DNA of 64,000 nt from Pseudomonadota bacterium (GTDB taxonomy: Bacteria > Pseudomonadota > Gammaproteobacteria > Thiotrichales > Thiotrichaceae), in contig PDPG01000042.1 of assembly GCA_002747455.1 (NCBI GenBank), positions 1 to 64,000 on the forward strand, in the 5' to 3' direction. A program made the translations under genes and the position numbers. Under the pieces are notes generated by a model. That model was not told where the DNA came from. It saw nothing but the letters and a program-made list of their open reading frames with translations, and did not search any database. The first letter of the stretch is position 1; each line of letters opens with the position of its first letter. Below are positions 57,265 to 64,000 of the stretch, one piece after another.

Positions 57265-58500
57265 CTAAACCACGCCCGCTTTTTCAAGCGCTTTGGCTTT
57301 CTTTCGCATCAGCATTTCAATTTCGCTTTCACCATCAATGGACTCATCATCCTCTTCCTCCTCATCTTCAATTGGCTCTAATACCAAACCATCCAACTGA
57401 GAGGCTCGCGCTTTCTTGGCCTCTTCATCCTGCTCAAGTGAATCCTGCATCAGGTTGATTTTAACTTTCATATTGTTAGGAGAGTCTGCGTTTTTCAGAG
57501 CCTCTTCCAGAGAAATTCGTCCCTGCTGATACAATTTGTAGAGATGACTGTCAAAGGTCTGCATGCCAAGTTCTTCTGACTTTTCCATCACCTCTTTGAT
57601 GGCATGAATATCACCTTTCATGATCAAATCCTGAACCATGGGCGTACCAATCAGAATTTCGATAGCTGCTACCCGCTTGCCATCGACCGTTGGAATCAAA
57701 CGCTGTGAAATGAAGGCACGAATATTTAATGAAATATCCATTAGTAGTTGTTGGTGCCGTTCCTCAGGGAAGAAGTTGATAATACGATCCAATGCCTGGT
57801 TCGCGCTGTTGGCATGTAGTGTCGATAAACACAAATGACCCGTTTCAGCAAAAGCCAGCGCATGCTCCATCGTTTCTTCAGTACGAATCTCACCGATCAG
57901 AATCACATCCGGTGCCTGCCTTAAGGTGTTTTCCAGGGCATCTTCATAGGAGTCAGTATCGACCCCAACTTCACGCTGACTAACCAGACAACGCTTGTGC
58001 GGATGAACGTACTCAATAGGGTCTTCAATCGTGATGATATGACCGGCGGAGTGGCTATTTCGGTGGTCAATTAACGCCGCCAGAGACGTTGACTTACCGG
58101 ACCCCGTTCCACCAACAAATAGAATCAGGCCCCGCTTTTCCATGATGACTTCTTTCAGCACCTTGGGCAATCCCAAGGCATCGGCGTTCGGAATCTCAAC
58201 TTTGATATTCCGAATCACCATTGCCAGATGGGTTCGCTGCTTGAAGATATTGATCCGAAAACGTCCAATGCCAGGTTCATCTAACGCCAAATTCATTTCC
58301 GGTTTCTTTTCAAACTGTTGCTGTTGCTCCTCATTCATGAGCTCTTTCGCTAGATTATTTAGCACTTCGGCATCCAGTTTTTCGTGACCTAATGCCCGTA
58401 GCGTCCCCTGGAACTTGGCGGCGGGCGGTGCATTAAATGTCAGGTACAAATCAGAACCGTCGTTCTTCACTAACACTCTGAGCAGATTTTTAAAGTCCAT
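57265..58500 (-). CDS. pilU: Type IV pilus retraction ATPase PilU
   Basis: A 411-residue PilT-family ATPase with Walker A FVGGTGSGKSTSL (about 128-140), an Asp box (ITIEDPIEYVH), Walker B DVILIGEIRTEETMEHALAFAETGHLCLSTLHANS and a His box. The extended C-terminus (about 365-411) is unusually acidic (PIEDEEEEDDESIDGESE) and then basic. Length and this tail indicate PilU rather than PilT. It assists PilT in retracting pili. No pilT lies next to it in this window; the pilins are at the other end. Confidence 0.9.
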   Translation of the reverse strand: MDFKNLLRVLVKNDGSDLYLTFNAPPAAKFQGTLRALGHEKLDAEVLNNLAKELMNEEQQQQFEKKPEMNLALDEPGIGRFRINIFKQRTHLAMVIRNIKVEIPNADALGLPKVLKEVIMEKRGLILFVGGTGSGKSTSLAALIDHRNSHSAGHIITIEDPIEYVHPHKRCLVSQREVGVDTDSYEDALENTLRQAPDVILIGEIRTEETMEHALAFAETGHLCLSTLHANSANQALDRIINFFPEERHQQLLMDISLNIRAFISQRLIPTVDGKRVAAIEILIGTPMVQDLIMKGDIHAIKEVMEKSEELGMQTFDSHLYKLYQQGRISLEEALKNADSPNNMKVKINLMQDSLEQDEEAKKARASQLDGLVLEPIEDEEEEDDESIDGESEIEMLMRKKAKALEKAGVV

Positions 58501-58560
58501 GCACTATACCGAAATGTTATTTTTATTAGCGATTAATTGATCCACTGGCCCGTGTTGGGG

Positions 58561-61275
58561 TTAATCAACTCTAACCCCAAATGTTAATGAGACAGAAGCG
58601 CCGGCGTTTACAACTCCCGCATTACCACCAACCAGTCCCGTGCCACCTTCTGCGGGTTTATTCACAATGGTCCCCTGTGAAATCGCTGGCAACGCTCCAC
58701 CGTTAGTAAAGTGGCTAGTAAACTCGGGCACTGCGTCATCAATGCGCACATTCTTAGCCACACCTGCACTGGTATTCGTCGCTGTCAACCGGTATATAAT
58801 GCACGCTCCCGGCATCGCCTGGAATGCATTCGGTGAGTAGGTCTTTCCTGTGTCAACATTGCCATCACAATCCAAATCTGGTGCTTGCTCTTTAACAATA
58901 TTCATATTGCTCATTGCCACGAACGTGATGTCTTTTACCTGTGCCGTCACATTCACTGGCGTTCCCGCATTGGTCGTTCCCACAGCCGTAATATCCGTTT
59001 GGTTTGTCGCTCCGACAGGGGCATTAGCGGGAGCAAAAACCTTAGCAAAAATTGTTTTACTCTCACCAATGCTCAGATTAAAAGGACTAGCAACAGGGTC
59101 ACTGCTACTGAGTACACCATCCCCATCAGCGTCCACATAAAGTATTGTCGTCCAGCCAGATGAGGCTAATGTATCCGTTGAGCTAAGATTAATATTCGTG
59201 AAAACGGTATTGCCCGTATTATGAATTTCGTGTGTATAGATCACGTTGTTACCCGGCTCTACTTGCGCACGATGATCCGGCTCAAGTATCAGCTTTTGAG
59301 CAGCAGTCATATATACCTCATCATGCTTGATGTCTTCTGCTCCAGTCAGAGGCGATTTTGCTCTAAAGTAAATACTGGTAGCCGTGCCATCAAAGGGCGC
59401 ATTTGCAGGTAAGGTGATTTGGACACAGACCAACTGATTGCCACCTTGTGCAATGAGTGACGTATTACTAATAACTGGCCCCAATGTTGAGCAATTATTA
59501 GCGCCGGCATCTGCATGGAAAGCAATCTTCCAACCTGCTGGTGCAGTTCCTGCAACAAACGGTTTGTCCTTACTGAAGGTTAGGTCAAAACTGTCTGCAA
59601 CAGAACCCGTATTGTTGATATACAGTTTGAAAATACCAGACTTGCCGGGTGCAAGAGTTAACCGTGACTGAGGCGCTGCGGAAGGCCCTGCCCCTACGCC
59701 GGTTACGCCCGCACCACTCAACGGTGCGACGTTAGTCACATCTACCTGACTTCCTGTAATTTCATCCAGATGGTCCGTAACCGAGTTGGAAACATCGGGA
59801 TCATTGGCTGATGTTGCAGTCTTGGTAACATCAAAACCTGCTCCACCATTATTACCAACAGCAGTACCAGTCATCGGCAGTGTTGCTTTCAGAACAACCA
59901 CATAAGACTCACCCGCAGCCAGGGGACCTGTATCCACAACATTGGAATTATCGGTATCTAACAGCGGAGTAAAGCCATCACTCTGATACAAAGTAAATGT
60001 AGTACCAGCAGGGAATGTTGCGTTGGCTGTATCAACACTGATGTCAAAAACATCTACCGCATTACCCTTATTCCAAATCACGTTATTAAATGCAACAGTA
60101 CTACCCAGCGTTGCAGTTGTTTGTGACACAGGTTCAGCCGTCCCATCCGCACTATTATTTGTTGAACCATTTGCTACAACACCAGACTGTGCAATGACCT
60201 GCATTGGCACTTGGTTGGTCTTTTGGTTTGTTATCTTTACCGCACCATTAAAGTACTCAAACTCGGCAGTATTCAACAATGTAGAAGCCGCCAGAGGGTC
60301 GTCTAACATAACCTCAAAGCTCAGTGTGCCACTATCACCCGAGGCAACCAGACCAATAATCGCCGTAACCTGATTAGTACTGTCGTTATCTGTATCCGTA
60401 CTCGCTTCAGTCAAACCAGAACAGTCTGTGTGATAAGCACAATACGTTATGGTCGAGCCAGCACCGCCCTGACCTTGTACATCCGTTTTATTTGCATCAG
60501 TCAGTGCCACACCCGGACCAGTCAAGCTCCACTCACCGCTTCCTGCAACATAGCTCATACCCTCCGGTAAGGCGTCAATCAAGGTAACGTTAGTCGCATC
60601 CGATGCACTCTGATTGTTATAAGTCAGCGTGACTTTATATGGGCCACTGCCCGCTTCACCACTGTCTGCGCTGATACGCTTTGTGACGCTGATGACCGCT
60701 TTATCAGAAACTATTGCTTTGTCTGTATTACTAAGTGTTAAGCCACTAAATTCACTTTTTCCCGTGACTGAAATTCGCCCTTCATCCGCATCTGCTGCTG
60801 TATCCGGTATCGTAGCAACAACCACAAAGTAAAAAGCTTCCTCTGCGGCTAACAGACCCGTACTGTTAATTGCTGAGAGGCTATCAGCCACACCATCCTG
60901 ATCCACATCAGGATAAATCTGTATGTCAGTAAAGTCGTAGTTATCGCCTGTCAGGTCACTGGCAGAAAGCTCAAAGGTATCATCACCGTTACCCGTATTA
61001 GTAAGCACATGCGGGAAAGATACCATTTGCCCTGCAATGGCATAACGTGACTGATCGGGCTCCAGTATAAACGCACCGACTTGCTGAACAACGGTTTCAA
61101 CAAGGTTTGAAGTGACCGTTTGCTTAATACCTGAGGAGTCTTTATAGGTTGCAGTTGCCTGGTTCTTGATACTGGTACCAGCAGCCGGCGCTTTTGCATT
61201 AGCCGCTCCTGATATGAGCAACAAAAACACCATCAAATAATTGACTAACAGATGACTCTTACTATTTTTATTCAT
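58561..61275 (-). CDS. Exported DUF11-repeat protein
   Basis: A 904-residue secreted protein. The signal peptide ends GAANA (about 26), followed by AGTSIKNQATATYKDSSG. Several immunoglobulin-like conserved-repeat units of the DUF11 type follow: SVTKRISADSGEAGSGPYKVTLTYNNQSASDATNVTLIDALPEGMSYV near 205, and a C-terminal copy with CIIYRLTATNTSAGVAKNVRIDDAVPEFTSHF near 835. No membrane anchor is visible at the C-terminus. The gene is third in a minus-strand set after the OmpA lipoprotein gene. A cell-surface or filament role is inferred. Confidence 0.78.
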   Translation of the reverse strand: MNKNSKSHLLVNYLMVFLLLISGAANAKAPAAGTSIKNQATATYKDSSGIKQTVTSNLVETVVQQVGAFILEPDQSRYAIAGQMVSFPHVLTNTGNGDDTFELSASDLTGDNYDFTDIQIYPDVDQDGVADSLSAINSTGLLAAEEAFYFVVVATIPDTAADADEGRISVTGKSEFSGLTLSNTDKAIVSDKAVISVTKRISADSGEAGSGPYKVTLTYNNQSASDATNVTLIDALPEGMSYVAGSGEWSLTGPGVALTDANKTDVQGQGGAGSTITYCAYHTDCSGLTEASTDTDNDSTNQVTAIIGLVASGDSGTLSFEVMLDDPLAASTLLNTAEFEYFNGAVKITNQKTNQVPMQVIAQSGVVANGSTNNSADGTAEPVSQTTATLGSTVAFNNVIWNKGNAVDVFDISVDTANATFPAGTTFTLYQSDGFTPLLDTDNSNVVDTGPLAAGESYVVVLKATLPMTGTAVGNNGGAGFDVTKTATSANDPDVSNSVTDHLDEITGSQVDVTNVAPLSGAGVTGVGAGPSAAPQSRLTLAPGKSGIFKLYINNTGSVADSFDLTFSKDKPFVAGTAPAGWKIAFHADAGANNCSTLGPVISNTSLIAQGGNQLVCVQITLPANAPFDGTATSIYFRAKSPLTGAEDIKHDEVYMTAAQKLILEPDHRAQVEPGNNVIYTHEIHNTGNTVFTNINLSSTDTLASSGWTTILYVDADGDGVLSSSDPVASPFNLSIGESKTIFAKVFAPANAPVGATNQTDITAVGTTNAGTPVNVTAQVKDITFVAMSNMNIVKEQAPDLDCDGNVDTGKTYSPNAFQAMPGACIIYRLTATNTSAGVAKNVRIDDAVPEFTSHFTNGGALPAISQGTIVNKPAEGGTGLVGGNAGVVNAGASVSLTFGVRVD

Positions 61276-61323
61276 TTTACAAGCCTGTATCTACACGTTT
61301 ACGGATATCCCCATACCCATTAA

Positions 61324-61353
61324 ATCCCACCTTATGAGACCACAAGGTGGGGA
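61324..61353 (-). terminator. Hairpin between the OmpA lipoprotein and DUF11 genes
   Basis: An 8-bp stem (CCCACCTT / AAGGTGGG), extended by ATC/GAT with a bulge, has a 10-nt loop. The T run on the minus side is weak, so partial read-through into the DUF11 gene is likely. Confidence 0.6.
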
Positions 61354-61369
61354 TCTTTATTTTTACTTA

Positions 61370-62125
61370 TTACTTAACAGGGGAAGGTGCTTTAAATTTT
61401 GTCGCCTTAGGCCTAACCGCAAGACTTAACGGTCTACCCTTTGCGTCCAGCAACATTAACTCAACACGACGGTTAATCACTCGCTCAGCTTTTGAATTAC
61501 CCAAAATTGGCAGTTCCTCGCCCAGTGGTGAAACGATAATACGCTCACGACTCAGCCCTTTGCTCATCAAGTAATCCACCACCGTTTGTTGACGCTTCAA
61601 AGCAAGCTTACGGTTGTAGTGGTTTGAGCCATAACTATCGGTAAATGACTGAACACTTAGTTTCAGGGTAGGGTTCTTTTTTAGAACCAGCATATCCCGA
61701 TCAAGACGTGCCTCCTCATTGCGATCTAAACTGGCCAAATCAAACCCAAAGTAAACGGCTGGCTCCCAAATGGCACCATAGACTGGCTGTTTAACGTACT
61801 GAGTCTTATTAACCACCTTGATCTTTTCGACCACCTTGGTTTTCGGAACAAGTACTCGCTTAACTCGGTCAACGTATTTAATTTTTTCAACTTTAACCGG
61901 TTTAATCTTTTCAACGACCTTAACCTTTTCGACAACCTTTACTTTGTTGACGACTTTCTCGACAACATCTTTCACCACCTTAACACGCTCAACCTCGACC
62001 GGTTTTGGTAGTTCACAAACATCATCATACTTGGCATAAAGATCATTGGTACTTGCACATCCACTCATCAAGGTAATTGTGCCGGCAATTGGCAAGATAC
62101 CCTGAGCTAACTTATGACATTTCAT
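61370..62125 (-). CDS. OmpA-family lipoprotein with a long Lys/Val repeat linker
   Basis: A 251-residue protein: lipobox MSGC (Cys near 23), then about 70 residues dominated by short KVVEKVK-, KIKPVKVEKIK- and KVVEKIKVV-type repeats, then an OmpA-like peptidoglycan-binding domain (YFGFDLASLDRNEEARLD, LSVQSFTDSYGSNHYNRKLALKRQQTVVDYL, RVINRRVELML). The linker alternates Lys and Val, so it is strongly cationic and extended. It could bridge the outer membrane and the cell wall. It starts 5 nt after the stop of the barrel gene. Confidence 0.82.
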   Translation of the reverse strand: MKCHKLAQGILPIAGTITLMSGCASTNDLYAKYDDVCELPKPVEVERVKVVKDVVEKVVNKVKVVEKVKVVEKIKPVKVEKIKYVDRVKRVLVPKTKVVEKIKVVNKTQYVKQPVYGAIWEPAVYFGFDLASLDRNEEARLDRDMLVLKKNPTLKLSVQSFTDSYGSNHYNRKLALKRQQTVVDYLMSKGLSRERIIVSPLGEELPILGNSKAERVINRRVELMLLDAKGRPLSLAVRPKATKFKAPSPVK

Positions 62126-62130
62126 TTTTA

Positions 62131-64000
62131 TTATTCTCCAGCCAGCCAGTTCAGGCTTTTTTCATCAAATTTATATTTCAACCCAAAATACAGACCTTCA
62201 TCGTTGTAACGCTCTGGGTCCAGATCTTCATCCTTGAACCCTTTCAGGTTGTAACCAACACCGACACGAAGGTTCTTTCTCACTAGGTAGTTTACTCCTG
62301 CACCTACTGAGTAACTCTTTTCATCAAAACCATCTGTCGCCAAAACACCTGCATGAACATCCACATCCAGTCGGTTCGTCAGATCCCAAGTCATGCGGGC
62401 ATCAAGTACGGCGGCATCACTTTCCACACCATCACACTCTTCCTGCTTGCCGCCTAAACGACCTGAGATCAATACATCCTCATTAATTTCGTAATTCTGA
62501 TGTGTTGACAGGATATGTGTACTACAGTCGCCATCATCACCACCTCGGCTCTCCTTATTTTGGTAGTAAAACAAGGCATGATGCTTATTATCCAGACGTG
62601 GGCGGTAAGCAAGTCCCAAGGTAAACTTATTGTCCACCAAGTCATCACCCAAGTCAGGCGACTCGTATCGCAGGGTATCTTTTAGCAACACACTCCACTT
62701 TGAGTCCAGACGACGCACGTAGTCCGCTTGCAGTCCGTAGTATTCACGATCATCGTCATGACGCGTCTCCAGTCGTAAAGCGGAAATCTGGTCAGTGACG
62801 CGCTTGTCTTTAATCGCGATAGACGCAGCCAGTGAGTCGCTTCCATCACCATCCAGATTCTTCACAATCTCAAGATGTGGTGAAATCGACAAACCTTTTG
62901 TCAACTCATAGTTTCCACGCAAGCCTGAGGCAGTTTCCAGATCACGTCCATCAATCACGCCACGCACCCGATACTCTGAGAACAACTCAGTTGACTTAAA
63001 GAAGTTAGACTTAACACCGATGGCAATCGTGTCTTTTGCACTAACCTCAGAAGACAACCCATTAACACCGGAAAGGCTATGAATGCGCTCACCACGAGCA
63101 TACAGCTTCACATTATCGTGCACCTCCATATCAGCTGATATTGCTAACCGCTTACGGTCAGTGCTATCAAAGTCCTGCTCGTATTCTGCTTCAACCGAGC
63201 CTTTCCGCTTGCCTATCTTCACATGCTTTTTCGCACCCACAATAAAGGTTTCAAAGCGCTCTTTGCCTGAACTGTTGTCCTGTCGAATGTGTCGAACACC
63301 TCCCTTAAGCGTCCAATCCTTAACCTTGGTGTCTGCTGTCACACCAACACTCTGTTCCAGATGTCCGCTGTCCAGCATTTTGCTGTGAATGGCTTCAATT
63401 TCGGCATTTATACCATCGTAAATCGCTTTTCTGTGTTTAATACGCAGTTCTTCACGATTTTCTGCAATGCCTGCCGCCGAGTTGGTAAAGCCTTCTGTTG
63501 CACGCCCCAAGGTGATGGATGTCAGTGACTTATCCTTCCACTTTTGAGACAGATACAAGCGTCCAGCAACACCATTTTTAGTGTTTAACTTTTTATGCGA
63601 CATTCGGCCAACACTGCCTCGTACCTCAAGACCCTTGTTATTGTCATAGTCGAAGGTAAAGCCATACAGGTCGAAGCCTTTTGACTCATGTTGATCCACC
63701 GTGTAGCTAAGTCCCACTTTAAAGCCGGGCATTACTTCACGGCTCAAACGAGCGCCTGCCACTAGGTAATCATCACCATCACCGTCAACATCATAGGTTG
63801 CTCTGATGTAAACAGGGTTTTGATCTTCATCTGAGATAGCTATCGTCTCACTAAAACTTAACTCACCGGTGACATTATCCAGTGTGTAGTCACCAAAGCG
63901 ACTCAAAGTTTTTGTGTTCAACACAACACCAGGGTTATCCCGTGAAACAGTAATAATTTCAATCGTTTCACTATTGGCGACAATCGGTGCAGTCTTTAGC
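62131..64000 (-). CDS. Large outer-membrane beta-barrel protein (5' end outside window)
   Basis: The frame is open from the stop at 62131 to the window edge, so at least 620 residues belong to a longer protein. At the edge it reads ETIEIITVSRDNPGVVLNTKTLSRFGDYTLDN, ELSFSETIAISDEDQNPVYIRATYDVD, a linker seen before barrels in very large bacterial surface proteins. The rest alternates polar and apolar residues in many predicted strands (GFKVGLSYTVDQHE, KLYARGERIHSL, LGLAYRPRLDNKHHALFYYQNK) and ends EGLYFGLKYKFDEKSLNWLAGE. It heads the operon with the OmpA lipoprotein and DUF11 protein. Confidence 0.72.
   Translation of the reverse strand, partial: LKTAPIVANSETIEIITVSRDNPGVVLNTKTLSRFGDYTLDNVTGELSFSETIAISDEDQNPVYIRATYDVDGDGDDYLVAGARLSREVMPGFKVGLSYTVDQHESKGFDLYGFTFDYDNNKGLEVRGSVGRMSHKKLNTKNGVAGRLYLSQKWKDKSLTSITLGRATEGFTNSAAGIAENREELRIKHRKAIYDGINAEIEAIHSKMLDSGHLEQSVGVTADTKVKDWTLKGGVRHIRQDNSSGKERFETFIVGAKKHVKIGKRKGSVEAEYEQDFDSTDRKRLAISADMEVHDNVKLYARGERIHSLSGVNGLSSEVSAKDTIAIGVKSNFFKSTELFSEYRVRGVIDGRDLETASGLRGNYELTKGLSISPHLEIVKNLDGDGSDSLAASIAIKDKRVTDQISALRLETRHDDDREYYGLQADYVRRLDSKWSVLLKDTLRYESPDLGDDLVDNKFTLGLAYRPRLDNKHHALFYYQNKESRGGDDGDCSTHILSTHQNYEINEDVLISGRLGGKQEECDGVESDAAVLDARMTWDLTNRLDVDVHAGVLATDGFDEKSYSVGAGVNYLVRKNLRVGVGYNLKGFKDEDLDPERYNDEGLYFGLKYKFDEKSLNWLAGE

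Overview
The window reads as chromosomal DNA of a Gram-negative gammaproteobacterium. It carries lptE and waaA (lipopolysaccharide), type IV pili (two pilins and pilU), a mutY-yggX pair, sbcB, mtgA, slyD, a DUF1820 gene and a Do-family protease, and base composition is moderate. A marine, filamentous Thiotrichales-type organism (Leucothrix-like) would fit the mix of pili, large surface proteins and phosphate genes, but this is inference only. There is no rRNA and no CRISPR array. One tRNA gene, tRNA-Ser(UGA), is present at 21903-21993 on the minus strand.

Layout. 1-2941: the left edge looks like the end of an IS3-type insertion sequence, followed by a sigma-54-type promoter, two tandem type IV pilins separated by a hairpin, and a Wzy_C-type ligase that may glycosylate the pilins. 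2994-10567: a complete phosphate regulon, phoB, then pstS-pstC-pstA-pstB-phoU-phoR behind a textbook Pho box. 10733-13156: a periplasmic Do-type protease, a truncated small membrane-protein gene and a site-2-type membrane metalloprotease. 13219-16983: a surface protein with a duplicated vWA-GEVED module. 17229-21561: exonuclease I, a peptidoglycan transglycosylase, a HAD phosphatase, and a PAS protein coupled to a leaderless PhnD-like protein. 21903-29955: tRNA-Ser, DUF1820, lptE, leuS and a DUF3999-DUF2339 pair. 30268-32291: fbp and a TauE/SafE permease. 32401-35492: metR, mesX and mesD, which look like a folate-independent methionine synthase locus. 35709-40442: a very large zinc-protease/vWA/PASTA surface protein with a coupled lipoprotein and a possible 44-residue ORF.

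40846-48500: a GGDEF-EAL protein, an SH3-domain protein with a Thr-Pro hexanucleotide repeat, mutY, yggX, small envelope proteins, an orphan RskA-like protein and a YeeZ-like reductase. 48637-49835: an AT-rich insertion holding a HEPN-like gene and a GNAT gene, each ending in an integron-attC-like sequence. 49828-58500: housekeeping genes (glycosyltransferase, ppx, proB, obgE, slyD, a DUF4332 gene, waaA, pilU). 58561-64000: a three-gene minus-strand operon encoding an outer-membrane beta-barrel (5' end outside the window), an OmpA-type lipoprotein with a long Lys/Val repeat, and a DUF11-repeat secreted protein.

Several themes recur. Phosphate sensing is complete and self-contained. The surface protein load is heavy, with four very large secreted or outer-membrane proteins. 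The least characterised groups are the DUF11/OmpA/barrel operon, the PAS plus leaderless PhnD pair, the protease-vWA-PASTA locus and the cassette-like HEPN/GNAT island.
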